This document shows positions 17,356-25,979 of a stretch of DNA of 48,259 bases, piece by piece. The notes beneath the pieces are model-generated. The model ran no database searches. It worked only from the letters and a program-made list of their open reading frames with translations, and was not told where the DNA came from. Source of the DNA: Stygiobacter electus (GTDB lineage Bacteria; Bacteroidota; Ignavibacteria; Ignavibacteriales; Melioribacteraceae). Numbering within the stretch: the stretch's first letter is position 1; every line of letters starts with the position of its first letter. The position numbers and the translations under genes are program-made. The stretch is from contig JARGDL010000021.1 in the NCBI GenBank assembly GCA_029210465.1, forward strand, positions 1 through 48,259. Direction: 5' to 3'.

Positions 17356-18189
17356 TTATTTAATCTTTCTAATTGGGAAATAACCAATTTCCTCAACAAT
17401 TTTTTGTCCTTCATTACTCAAAGCCCAATCAATAAATTTTTTAACGTTACCTTCTGGTTTTTTGACAGTGTACATATAAAGAAATCTTGATATCGGATAC
17501 TCACCTGTTAAAATATATTTTTTTAATGGTAAATATGCTTTTGAATTTTTATCTTTTTTAATAGCAATATCTTTAACACCTTTAGCATAAGCAGCACCAC
17601 CAAACCCAATTGCATTTTTATCTTTTGCAATAGCATTAATTACAGCGGCTGTTCCGGGCATACTTTGCATTGCAGGACTAAAATCTTTGTTTTCTAAAAC
17701 ATGCTCTTTGAAGTAAACATACGTCCCTGAATTATTCTCTCTTCCATATAAAATAATTTTTGCATTATCACCACCAACTTCTTTCCAATTGGTAATTTCA
17801 CCGGTATAAATTTTTCTTACTTGTTCAAGAGTTAATTCATTTACTTTTTTATTTGCGTTGTTTGTGTAAACGCTCAATCCATCAATAGCAATTTTAATTT
17901 CAATTCCGTTAGAGTTGTATTTAGCTTTTAGTTTTTCAATTTCAGATTGTTTTATTGGGCGTGATGAATTACAAATATCAGTTGTTCCGTTAATTAAAGC
18001 AGCAATACCAGTTCCAGAACCACCACCAGTAACTTGAACTTTTATATCAGGATTTTCTTTCATAAAAATTTCTGCCCATCTTTGAGCAAGAATAACAATT
18101 GTATCTGAACCTTTAATAGTAATTGTTTTTCCCTGATAGATAAAACCAAAAGTCAAAATTACAAGAATTACTAAAATTATTTTTTTCAT
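17356..18189 (-). CDS. pstS: PstS, phosphate-binding periplasmic protein
   Basis: About 277 aa from the ATG at 18189. A frame-continuous ATG 12 nt earlier (18201) lies within about 6 nt of the predicted transcript start, whereas GGGA six bases before 18189 makes a ribosome site, so MKKIILVI is preferred. A signal peptide (hydrophobic residues 4-16) is followed by a type 2 periplasmic binding fold. Phosphate-contacting segments are KGSDTIVILAQRW, TGGGSGTGIAALING, CNSSRPIK and GRENNSGTYVYFK. It has no lipobox Cys. It delivers phosphate to PstCAB and heads the operon below an 11-bp repeat array. Confidence 0.93.
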   Translation of the reverse strand: MKKIILVILVILTFGFIYQGKTITIKGSDTIVILAQRWAEIFMKENPDIKVQVTGGGSGTGIAALINGTTDICNSSRPIKQSEIEKLKAKYNSNGIEIKIAIDGLSVYTNNANKKVNELTLEQVRKIYTGEITNWKEVGGDNAKIILYGRENNSGTYVYFKEHVLENKDFSPAMQSMPGTAAVINAIAKDKNAIGFGGAAYAKGVKDIAIKKDKNSKAYLPLKKYILTGEYPISRFLYMYTVKKPEGNVKKFIDWALSNEGQKIVEEIGYFPIRKIK

Positions 18190-18212
18190 TTTTATTCCCA
18201 TTTTTGTTTAAT

Positions 18213-18268
18213 CAAAAATAGAATTTTTAATGTTAAGATAATGTTAATTTTATGTTATGAAATTGTTA
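18213..18268 (-). promoter_or_regulatory. pstS promoter with four-repeat Pho box array
   Basis: Plus-strand hexamers ATGTTA at 18230, 18241 and 18252 and TTGTTA at 18263 are spaced exactly 11 bp apart (on the coding strand TAACAT/TAACAA). Nine bases downstream, on the minus strand, lies TATTTTTG (18220-18213), a perfect TAnnTTTG -7 box with no TTTG -33 element. An activator array in place of the -33 element, one turn from the -7 box, is the layout of PhoB/PhoP-type Pho boxes. The implied transcript start is about 18 nt before the preferred ATG. Confidence 0.75.
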
Positions 18269-18282
18269 TTTATTATTTAAAC

Positions 18283-18309
18283 TCAAAAGGCGCTCCATAA
18301 GGAACGCCT
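18283..18309 (-). terminator. rho-independent terminator after the T9SS cargo gene
   Basis: A 9-bp stem (18288-18296 with 18301-18309, one G-T wobble) and a 4-nt loop, followed on the minus strand by TTTT and a further T-rich stretch. It ends the TonB receptor / T9SS protein transcript just before the pstS Pho array. Confidence 0.75.
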
Positions 18310-18331
18310 AATGAAATCAGAGAGAGAGAGA

Positions 18332-19918
18332 TTATTTATTCAAGATCATTTTCTTTGTTAAATTAAGATTGTTTCCTGAAAGTCTATAAACATAAATACC
18401 ACTTGCTAATTTTGAAGCATCAAAGTTAATCTTATAAAAACCAGGATTAAGATTAGATTCAATTAGATTTGCAACTTCTTGTCCAATTGTATTATAAATT
18501 TTTAATGAATAAAATCCATCATTTTTAATTGCGAATTCAATCGTTGTGGAAGGATTAAATGGGTTAGGATAATTTTGACTTAATGTAAATTCAGTTGGTA
18601 TTTGATTATAAATTTTTTCAACATCAGTTGAGACAAAATTCAAACCACTCCAACCACTTGCCCAATCAGTTGTACCAAATGCACCAATAAATTTTGCATT
18701 TGAATCAAAGAAGCCATCGTTTGGTGGAGTTGCCGCACCATTAAATACTGGTGAATTTGTTTTTGGCATTGGATTTAATTTTGTTAAATCAAATGGATTA
18801 ATTAACATTACATCACTATTGTTTGTATATGTTTTACTTCCATTTGTTGTAAACCAATTTGGCATATCTGTTTGGAATGCAGCATCTGTTGACTTAAAGT
18901 CTGCTGTTACTGATCCAGATATTATACTATTTTTTACAAACATTACTCCTGATTTTGCATCTGCTACTGTATTTGTTCCATCTATTAATATTCCTTCCGG
19001 CCATCCCATTATCAATGCATTGTAAATTTTATTTTGTGATGATCTTCTTAAATGCATTCCTCTTTTAAATAATGAATTGTATTGTGTTGTCTTTGTCGCT
19101 GCTGGACCTATTAATGTTACATTATACCATGTTGGACTAGTTCTTGGTGTATTTGTTGAGCCAGCTCCATCGTTATCACTTTCAAATCCATTTGATTGTG
19201 ATTGATCTGCTATCTGTGGATCTCTTATACCTAACAAATATTGTAGTTTTCCACTGAAACCAAAATCTGTATCAAAATCATCGTCCCAACCTCTGTATGC
19301 TATTAAATATTTACAATTCACAGTCCCTCCAAACCATTCATATGAATCGTCTCCACTGTATGCCACCATTATATATTCTATGACTGTTTTACTTCCTACA
19401 CCACCAAAAGTTAATCCGTTGATTTCATTATTGGGTGAATATGCTATTCCTGGATATTCTATTCTTACATATTTCATTACTCCACTATCATCATTTGGAT
19501 CATTCCCGCCAAATATATCTCCAGGTCCTTCTATTGTTGTTGTTCCTCCTGGTACATTGATTGGTGCTTTTCCTAATAATATTATTCCTCCCCAATCTCC
19601 ATATGTTGGTTTTCTTGTTGCACCTGGTTTTGTAAACTCACTTGTAAAAATAATTGGATTTTGTGCTGTTCCTACTGCATTTATTTTTCCACCTGGTTTT
19701 ATTATTAATGAACCTTGTGATGAATTTTCTCCATATATTTTTGTCCCTGCTTGTATTGTCAGTGTTGCACCTGATTCTACTCTTACTATCCCTCTTAACA
19801 AATATGTCTTATCATTTGTTAATGTTGTATTAGTAGTTATGTTTCCAGTAATTATGACATCTTGAGCAAAAACTAATTGAGAAAATAAGAGTAATATTGT
19901 AATTAATACTTTTTTCAT
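18332..19918 (-). CDS. secreted beta-helix-like protein with T9SS sorting domain
   Basis: 528 aa. Signal peptide MKKVLITILLLFSQLVFAQ. Residues about 20-420 are glycine-, asparagine- and threonine-rich, with repeats such as VESGATLTIQAGTKIYG and LIIKPGGKINAVGTAQNPI that fit a right-handed beta-helix. An acidic DDDFDTDFGF patch may bind metal. The last 80 residues are a type IX sorting domain opening SQNYPNPFNPSTTIEFAI and closing YVYRLSGNNLNLTKKMILNK. It follows a TonB-dependent receptor by 42 bp, downstream of a Pho array, so it is probably made under phosphate starvation at the cell surface. No known phosphatase motif is seen. Codon use differs between the beta-helix part (A-ending codons) and the sorting domain. 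Confidence 0.8.
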   Translation of the reverse strand: MKKVLITILLLFSQLVFAQDVIITGNITTNTTLTNDKTYLLRGIVRVESGATLTIQAGTKIYGENSSQGSLIIKPGGKINAVGTAQNPIIFTSEFTKPGATRKPTYGDWGGIILLGKAPINVPGGTTTIEGPGDIFGGNDPNDDSGVMKYVRIEYPGIAYSPNNEINGLTFGGVGSKTVIEYIMVAYSGDDSYEWFGGTVNCKYLIAYRGWDDDFDTDFGFSGKLQYLLGIRDPQIADQSQSNGFESDNDGAGSTNTPRTSPTWYNVTLIGPAATKTTQYNSLFKRGMHLRRSSQNKIYNALIMGWPEGILIDGTNTVADAKSGVMFVKNSIISGSVTADFKSTDAAFQTDMPNWFTTNGSKTYTNNSDVMLINPFDLTKLNPMPKTNSPVFNGAATPPNDGFFDSNAKFIGAFGTTDWASGWSGLNFVSTDVEKIYNQIPTEFTLSQNYPNPFNPSTTIEFAIKNDGFYSLKIYNTIGQEVANLIESNLNPGFYKINFDASKLASGIYVYRLSGNNLNLTKKMILNK

Positions 19919-19960
19919 TTGTACTCCTTTTTTATTTGTTGGTAAAATATTTTCCTTTTT

Positions 19961-22714
19961 TTAGAATTGGAAATTCAAACTAACTGATAAACTTTGTCTC
20001 TTTTTTATTATAGCACTTGGCTTATCGCCATCAGGTGTTTTTTGAATAAACTTTTGATCATTTCCAAGAATATCTTTTGCACTTAATTTAATTGATAAGC
20101 TGTTCATTATTTTTTTGGAGATTGTTAAATCAATTTGATCTCTGGCTAATTCAATTACATCACCAAGACCGCCATAACCAACTTTAGCTATTCTATCACC
20201 AACTTTATTATAAGTTATTGAAGCAGATATATCATTATCTAAAGTTTCATAATATAAACCAGAGTTAAAAATGAAATCTGCTTGTCCTTGCAATGGTCTA
20301 TTTGGAATCTGGAAACCATTAACATTCAAAAATATTTTTGATTTAATAATGCTGACATTCCCAATTAACATTAATCGATCAAGCGATTTACTTATAAAGT
20401 CAAATGATTTTCTAAACTCAAATTCGAAGCCATAGTTTTTAGCTTCTTTTGCATTTTCATATGATCTTGTTGGTTCTAGACCTGAAGATGAAATTAAAAT
20501 CTGTTCAATAGGATTTATTAAGTGTTTATAGAATAAACTTACAGCAAACATTTCTCTTGCGGTTGGATAGTATTCTAAACGTAGGTCATAATTATTAATT
20601 AAACTTCTAACAAGTTTAGGATTGCCCATTACTAATTCATTTTCAACAAAGTCAAAGTAAGTAAATGTAGCTAACTCACGGAATTCTGGTCTTGATATAG
20701 TTTTACTAATACCAAATCTTAGTAAAACTTCATCACTAAATTTTGTTGAGATGTTCAAACTTGGGAAGAAATCATTATATATATTTTTTAAGTAAAATTT
20801 TTCACCCGTTCTTGTTAAAGTTTGCAACTCTTGAACTGAATTTTCATAACGTAACCCTGTTACAAATTTCACTTTATCAAACAATGCAAAATCAGTTAGA
20901 AAATATGCAGAATTAACATTTTGATTTGAACTATAACTGTCAGTTGGTTGTGTTATTTCAACAACTTCAATAAAAGTAGGATTTATATTTTCGCTGGAGA
21001 AAATAGTTTTGACATCTTTATAGAGTAATTCTTGTTCTTTCATAAAATTTCCACCGGGTACATTTCTAAAACCAAACACTCTAGCATTAAAATCTCTTGA
21101 TCTACGATCTAACAAAAATCCTAATTTAAACTCTGGTAAATTTTTATCATCAAATAATTTTATTTTAAGATTAGCAGATGAACCATAAATTTTATCATCT
21201 AAGTTTCCATAATATCTTGAAACTAATGATTGGTCTAATAAAAATTGAAGTTGATCTTTAGGTGAATACATATCACGTGCATAAACATATCTTCGTGCAT
21301 CTGGTTCACTTCTATTTGATTGAGAGTAATTTAAATTCCAGTCGAATTTAACGCCATTAAATAAATCTAAAGAATGTTCCCCTGTTAATTGTGATGATTG
21401 CAAAGAACGAGAAATAAATCTTAATGATGTTGTTTTTCTATATTGGAGATATGATGCATATTCGCCTTCGTATTGGATAGTTTCATTGTCTGATGAATTA
21501 TTATAAACGTTTTTAAGACTTATTTTATTATTATTTGAAAGTTTCAGACTAAGATTAAATAAAGCACCCCAGTTTACACTGTTGTTATGTGTTGTACCAT
21601 TATAAATGTATCTAGGCCCTTCAAAAGTATAATTAGCTTGATAAGTTTCTTTAAGATCATTTGTGTTTGAATAAGTAACTGAAGCAATGTATCCTAAAAC
21701 TTCTTCTTCGCCAAAGTTAATTTTGTTGCCAATATTGAATTTGAAATTTGAGTTAACTGGTAAATTAGATGATTTAAGATCCCAATTGTTTGAAAATGAT
21801 TTTCCTATTTGTTCAAGTTGTACAGGAGTGAAAGTCCTATCAATTCTAGTTGATGGAACCGAACTTGGTAATTTTCTTGTTCCATCATCAATACCTAAAA
21901 AGTCAGTTTTACCACCTTGATATGTTGAAACTACCTTACCGGTTTGGTTAGCTATGTAACCAGTACCAATCGATAAATCCATAATTAAATTAGATGGGAA
22001 TTCAATTGTATTAATTTCAACTAAACCTCCTGAAAAATCTGCAGGTTTATCAGGTATAAATGTTTTTGATGTTAATACATTTTCAATTAAACTGGCAGGG
22101 AATAAATCATAAGAAAAACTTTTCTTTTCAGGGTCAGTGCTTGGTAATGTTGAACCATTGAGTAAAGTGCTATTATATCTATCACTAACACCACGAACAA
22201 AAGCATATTTACCATCAGAAATAGTAACACCTGTCATTCTCCTTAATATATCAATACCATCTGAACTATTATTTTTTTTAATTAATTCTGCACTCATCCC
22301 ATCAACAATGTTTAAGGATGATTTTTGGATATTGAGAATAGCAGCTTCAGTTGATTTTAATGCTTCAGCAGAAACAACTACTTCTTTAAGTTCTGTTGAT
22401 TCTTGTTCAAGAGGAATATTGATAACTGTTGATTTACCACTTTCTACTTTAATATTTTTAATAACAATGGTTCGATATGAAATGTATGAAACTCTTATTG
22501 AGTAATTCCCTGCTTGTAAATTTCTTATTTCATAATTTCCATCTAAATCTGATGATGCACCAAGATTACTATTTTCAATTGAAACACTTGCCCCAATTAA
22601 TGCTTCATTAGTTTGTTTATCAAACACTTTACCTGAAATAGAACCTTTTTGTTGTGAAAAGGAAATTCCAATAAAAATTAATAAATGAAAAATTAGTGTT
22701 TTTCTGAATTGCAT
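19961..22714 (-). CDS. TonB-dependent receptor with CarboxypepD_reg-like N-terminal domain
   Basis: 917 aa from the ATG at 22714. A longer frame to 22744 would run through the predicted -7 box, and an AGAGAGAG ribosome site sits before 22714. Signal peptide of about 20 residues ending ISFSQQ, then a CarboxypepD_reg-like beta-sandwich (about 20-105, starting KGSISGKVFDKQTNEALIGA), a plug domain (about 115-230, with SDGIDILRRMTGVTI and FVRGVSDRYNSTLLNG), and a 22-strand barrel ending in SVSLNFQF. It imports a large or scarce substrate across the outer membrane using TonB. The Pho array upstream and the secreted partner downstream suggest a phosphorus-containing substrate; that is inference. Confidence 0.9.
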   Translation of the reverse strand: MQFRKTLIFHLLIFIGISFSQQKGSISGKVFDKQTNEALIGASVSIENSNLGASSDLDGNYEIRNLQAGNYSIRVSYISYRTIVIKNIKVESGKSTVINIPLEQESTELKEVVVSAEALKSTEAAILNIQKSSLNIVDGMSAELIKKNNSSDGIDILRRMTGVTISDGKYAFVRGVSDRYNSTLLNGSTLPSTDPEKKSFSYDLFPASLIENVLTSKTFIPDKPADFSGGLVEINTIEFPSNLIMDLSIGTGYIANQTGKVVSTYQGGKTDFLGIDDGTRKLPSSVPSTRIDRTFTPVQLEQIGKSFSNNWDLKSSNLPVNSNFKFNIGNKINFGEEEVLGYIASVTYSNTNDLKETYQANYTFEGPRYIYNGTTHNNSVNWGALFNLSLKLSNNNKISLKNVYNNSSDNETIQYEGEYASYLQYRKTTSLRFISRSLQSSQLTGEHSLDLFNGVKFDWNLNYSQSNRSEPDARRYVYARDMYSPKDQLQFLLDQSLVSRYYGNLDDKIYGSSANLKIKLFDDKNLPEFKLGFLLDRRSRDFNARVFGFRNVPGGNFMKEQELLYKDVKTIFSSENINPTFIEVVEITQPTDSYSSNQNVNSAYFLTDFALFDKVKFVTGLRYENSVQELQTLTRTGEKFYLKNIYNDFFPSLNISTKFSDEVLLRFGISKTISRPEFRELATFTYFDFVENELVMGNPKLVRSLINNYDLRLEYYPTAREMFAVSLFYKHLINPIEQILISSSGLEPTRSYENAKEAKNYGFEFEFRKSFDFISKSLDRLMLIGNVSIIKSKIFLNVNGFQIPNRPLQGQADFIFNSGLYYETLDNDISASITYNKVGDRIAKVGYGGLGDVIELARDQIDLTISKKIMNSLSIKLSAKDILGNDQKFIQKTPDGDKPSAIIKKRQSLSVSLNFQF

Positions 22715-22741
22715 TTTACTCTCTCTCTTTTTTTTGATACA

Positions 22742-22796
22742 CAAACATATCGTCCTATAATTAATTATATGTTAATCCAATGTTAAGAATATGTTA
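22742..22796 (-). promoter_or_regulatory. TonB receptor promoter with Pho box array
   Basis: Plus-strand ATGTTA occurs at 22769, 22780 and 22791, exactly 11 bp apart, with a degenerate fourth unit TAATTA at 22758. On the minus strand TATGTTTG (22749-22742), a perfect TAnnTTTG -7 box, lies 8 nt beyond the degenerate unit. The implied transcript start is about 22 nt before the ATG at 22714. The layout copies the pstS promoter. Confidence 0.72.
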
Positions 22797-22800
22797 ATCC

Positions 22801-23703
22801 TTACATTGCAATTTTTGATGCTAATATTTCATAGTTGGTTTGTAATAATTGCTCTTTTATGAGTTCATAACTTATATCGAAATTAAAAGCATTTAATATG
22901 AACATTTTATATGCATCGCCCTCGAATGCACCACCAGAATTAAAAAAATGTATGCCATCTCTATAATATTCTTTCATTTCATGAGAATGTCCATGTAGAA
23001 CTATTTTAACATTATGTTCTTTAAACAGTTTTAATATTTTTTTCTTATTACGAAGTTTCATCGTATAGTTTTCAACTTTTGTCCAGATATTATTTTCTGA
23101 GCTCGAGACGTTTTCATTGTTGTGATAAAAATGGTGATGAATTACAGAAATCTTTAATTTGTCTTTTGCTTTTTCATGATTCAATAATTTTGAAATTTTT
23201 TCTCTTACATCTTTCCTTATTTTCCCATTTGAAGCAAAAGGATTTTTAAATCTTGAGTATTCATCAATCGAATTAATAATTATTAGTGCATTATCATTTA
23301 CTATTTTTAGAAAAGGGAAATTTGAACTGCTGTCTATGGTAATTGTATTTTCGAATAATTCTTTAAAGAAATCGACAAACGATAATACTTTATCATTGTA
23401 ATTAACTTTTAAGCATTTTGAAGGAAAGTTGATTACATCACTTGCAGTTTGTGGTCCTCCAAAAATATCATGATTGCCAATCGTAACAGTAGATTTTTCA
23501 GATTCATAGATTTTTAGTTTTTTTAACAAATCTTTAAATTTTTTCAATTCATTCTCATTTGCGTTATCTGAAATATCTCCGCTAAAAACAAAATGCTGTA
23601 CACCATATTCTAATCCTTTTAAGATCGCCTTTTCTAATTTTAAAAAATTGTTCTCTTTGAAGTATGAACAAAGATGTAAATCTGATAAGTGAGCTATTCT
23701 CAT
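22801..23703 (-). CDS. calcineurin-like metallophosphoesterase
   Basis: About 300 aa from MRIAHLSDLHL; a frame-continuous ATG 21 nt earlier is possible and neither has a strong ribosome site. All five metallophosphoesterase blocks are present: SDLHL, FSGDISDNANE, TIGNHDIFGG, a His in VIHHHFYHN and LHGHSHEMKE. There is no signal peptide or membrane helix, so the substrate should be cytosolic; this group includes cyclic nucleotide and other phosphodiesterases. It lies 77 bp after the OlsF-like gene on the same strand, and its 3' end nearly touches the TonB-receptor Pho array. Co-expression with the phosphate-starvation genes is plausible. Confidence 0.82.
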   Translation of the reverse strand: MRIAHLSDLHLCSYFKENNFLKLEKAILKGLEYGVQHFVFSGDISDNANENELKKFKDLLKKLKIYESEKSTVTIGNHDIFGGPQTASDVINFPSKCLKVNYNDKVLSFVDFFKELFENTITIDSSSNFPFLKIVNDNALIIINSIDEYSRFKNPFASNGKIRKDVREKISKLLNHEKAKDKLKISVIHHHFYHNNENVSSSENNIWTKVENYTMKLRNKKKILKLFKEHNVKIVLHGHSHEMKEYYRDGIHFFNSGGAFEGDAYKMFILNAFNFDISYELIKEQLLQTNYEILASKIAM

Positions 23704-23780
23704 ATAAAATATTTTTGTTATCAAAAATTAATTTTCACTTATTAATTATTGGTGAAGATAAAGTTATGTTTGTATTAAAT

Positions 23781-25508
23781 TTAAGCGGGTATTTTTATTT
23801 TATGAATTTGTTGGATATACTTTCTCTTTTTTTCTTCTTTAATTTTATCAATTTCAATTACCAAAAAGCCATCAATGCAATTTTCAAAATCAGGATCAAC
23901 GTTAAAGGATAAAAAATTCGCACCACCTTCTTCACATAATTCTACATAATGTTTAAATAAAATTGGAATCGTGAAACCTTCAATTTTTAGATTTTTTTTC
24001 AGTTTATTGAAATCTGCAATTCTATCCTTACTATCATACTCACTTAAAAGTTTATTGTGAACATCTTTGGATATGATAAATTCATTTTTGCCTGTTACTA
24101 AGTTATATGATTTTGAATACCATTTTTTATATAAGAAAACAATTTGCTCTTTTGCATTTTGTGAATAGTTATTGCTTATACTAACAGGTCCAAACAAATA
24201 TTTAATGGAATTATTATTGTTAATTATAGAACCAATTCCCTGGAATAAATAATATAATGCATTTGAATTCCAATATTTTTTTTGGATGAAGCTTCTACCC
24301 AATTCAATTGAGTAAGGAAGAATTTCATTTTTGAATTTTTCTGAAAAATTAAAAAGGCTTGAAGTGTATAATTTATTCGTATTATAGTTTGTAACAATTT
24401 CATTAGCAAAACCAATTCTATAAGAACCAACGATTTCTAAATTGTTTTCATCCCAAATTACAAGATGTTTGTAATAATCGTCATAAATATCAAGGTCAAA
24501 TTTTTTACCGGTGCCTTCTCCAACTTTTCTAAATGTCAGTTCTCTTAATCTACCTAATTCTATTAGTATTTGTGGCGATATTTTTTTATCAACAACATAT
24601 AACCTGTAACCTTCATTCGTTAATCCAATTAGTTCACAAGAATTGAATTCTCGTTTTAATAATCTTCTATCAATTGGATGAATAATATTTTTTTCGGTAT
24701 GAAATATTTCTTTGGGCCTATTTTTTTTTAATTCATAAACATGCTTTTTTAATAGTTTTATTTGGTAAAATTCTGAAATATTCCCGCTTGCAAAAACTTT
24801 TGATGGTATAATATTCCCAATTTTAATTTTAATTTTTACATTTTTCTTATTGAATAATTCATGAACTAATAACAAACTTGAAAGCCTTTTATTAATTGCT
24901 GAAATTATATAAAACAAGACTGAATTTTTTGCATTTATATAAACGGGTAGAATTGGTGAATTAAATTTTTGAGCGAAGTGTATTGCCCCTTTATTCCATT
25001 TTGACTCAACAATAGACAACCCTTTAAGTCTTGAAACTGTCCCGGAAGGAAAAATGATAACTGCTTTATCTTCTATTAAAGCATTTTTAATTTCATTAAA
25101 AGAATTTTTATTTAACTTTCCATCAAAGACATTTACGGGTATTATATAATCTTTAATATTGTTGACATTTAATAAAATATCATTCGCTAAAATTTTGACA
25201 TCACTTCTTATATCTAAAAATAATTTTAATAAAGAAAGACCATCCAAACTGCCAATTGGATGATTCGAAACACAAATAACTCTTCCTTCCGCTGGAATTT
25301 TTTGAATGTCTTGATTAGAAATTTCAAAAGAGAAAGATAAGCTTTCAAATAATTCATTAATAAAATTACGTGCATCAAGATGTGAATTAATTTTTAAAAA
25401 TTCATTAATCCTATTTGTGTAAAGTAATTTAGAAATAAAATAAAGGAGGAATTTTTTGAAGAATCTTGTTTTTATTTTTTCATTTAATAGTGAATTAAAA
25501 TCTATCAT
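23781..25508 (-). CDS. olsF: OlsF-like bifunctional ornithine lipid synthase
   Basis: 575 aa with two acyltransferase domains. The N-terminal half (about 60-270) is a PlsC-like lysolipid acyltransferase: SNHPIGSLDG with His83 and Asp89, then IIFPSGTVSRLKG. The C-terminal half (about 285-500) is an OlsB/hemolysin-type GNAT domain: LRELTFRKVGEGTGKKFDLD, IVGSYRIG, YSIELGRSFIQ and YLFGPVSIS. This fusion is the layout of OlsF, which N-acylates ornithine (C-terminal part) and then O-acylates lyso-ornithine lipid (N-terminal part) to make a phosphorus-free membrane lipid. The start overlaps the stop of the 96-aa gene by 4 bp (ATGA). The position between Pho genes fits lipid replacement in phosphate starvation. 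Confidence 0.82.
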   Translation of the reverse strand: MIDFNSLLNEKIKTRFFKKFLLYFISKLLYTNRINEFLKINSHLDARNFINELFESLSFSFEISNQDIQKIPAEGRVICVSNHPIGSLDGLSLLKLFLDIRSDVKILANDILLNVNNIKDYIIPVNVFDGKLNKNSFNEIKNALIEDKAVIIFPSGTVSRLKGLSIVESKWNKGAIHFAQKFNSPILPVYINAKNSVLFYIISAINKRLSSLLLVHELFNKKNVKIKIKIGNIIPSKVFASGNISEFYQIKLLKKHVYELKKNRPKEIFHTEKNIIHPIDRRLLKREFNSCELIGLTNEGYRLYVVDKKISPQILIELGRLRELTFRKVGEGTGKKFDLDIYDDYYKHLVIWDENNLEIVGSYRIGFANEIVTNYNTNKLYTSSLFNFSEKFKNEILPYSIELGRSFIQKKYWNSNALYYLFQGIGSIINNNNSIKYLFGPVSISNNYSQNAKEQIVFLYKKWYSKSYNLVTGKNEFIISKDVHNKLLSEYDSKDRIADFNKLKKNLKIEGFTIPILFKHYVELCEEGGANFLSFNVDPDFENCIDGFLVIEIDKIKEEKKRKYIQQIHKIKIPA

Positions 25509-25795
25509 TTAGAATTTGTTGTATTGTTTTCGATAAGTTTATGTTTTAATATTTCATCGAGCAGTTTCTTTTCTTTTTTTGTTAAGTCTTCTAATATCAA
25601 TCGTTCTTCATTACTAAGCTTAGTAAAATACTCCTGCTCATTTTTGATTTTTCTATAAATGTTACTTTTGTATTTGTTAATCCTATAAAATTCTCCAACG
25701 AGATTTTCAAAAAAAGCATTGTTATATAAAAATATTTCATAGTAGATTGAAGACACAATTACCTCGCTATGATTTTTTGTATCGTTAAAGTGCAT
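25505..25795 (-). CDS. unknown 96-aa protein in the olsF operon
   Basis: Not recognised. Soluble, with no signal peptide or membrane segment. The first half is rich in Tyr/Phe/Asn (EVIVSSIYYEIFLYNNAFFEN); the second half is charged and probably alpha-helical (LSNEERLILEDLTKKEKKLL). The start overlaps the stop of the small membrane-protein gene by 11 bp and its stop overlaps olsF by 4 bp, so the three are translationally coupled. A role linked to ornithine lipid synthesis is possible but not shown by the sequence. Confidence 0.6.
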   Translation of the reverse strand: MHFNDTKNHSEVIVSSIYYEIFLYNNAFFENLVGEFYRINKYKSNIYRKIKNEQEYFTKLSNEERLILEDLTKKEKKLLDEILKHKLIENNTTNSK

Positions 25796-25958
25796 TTGTA
25801 CTTTTTTTAAAGAAAATGTAAAAAATAAATAATGATATGAGCGGGAAAATTTGTCCTAACATATACCAATCTTTTTGGCTTTTTTGATATTTCTTAGCTA
25901 AGACCGAGCAAATTATTCCAGAGGCAATTCCTAAAAAAATATAAATGAGATTAATCAT
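25785..25958 (-). CDS. small membrane protein, first gene of the olsF operon
   Basis: 57 codons, ATG at 25956-25958 and TAA at 25785-25787. The product starts MINLIYIFLGIASGIICSVL and has a second hydrophobic helix WYMLGQIFPLISLFIFYIFF, with a basic loop KKYQKSQKD between them: a two-helix hairpin. An AAAGG ribosome site lies 8 nt before the ATG and a -7-like box lies further upstream (25987-25980). Its 3' end overlaps the 96-aa gene by 11 bp. Signal, overlap and promoter position together make it a likely real gene. Homologs and function are unknown. Confidence 0.65.
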   Translation of the reverse strand: MINLIYIFLGIASGIICSVLAKKYQKSQKDWYMLGQIFPLISLFIFYIFFKKSTNAL

Positions 25959-25979
25959 TTAATAACCTTTTTTTTGAGA

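Noticed and set aside
19380..19865. Plus-strand open frame of 161 codons
   Set aside because: Antisense to the T9SS-secreted protein; it stays open because that gene uses A-ending codons. The product is hydrophobic and proline-rich with no family resemblance.
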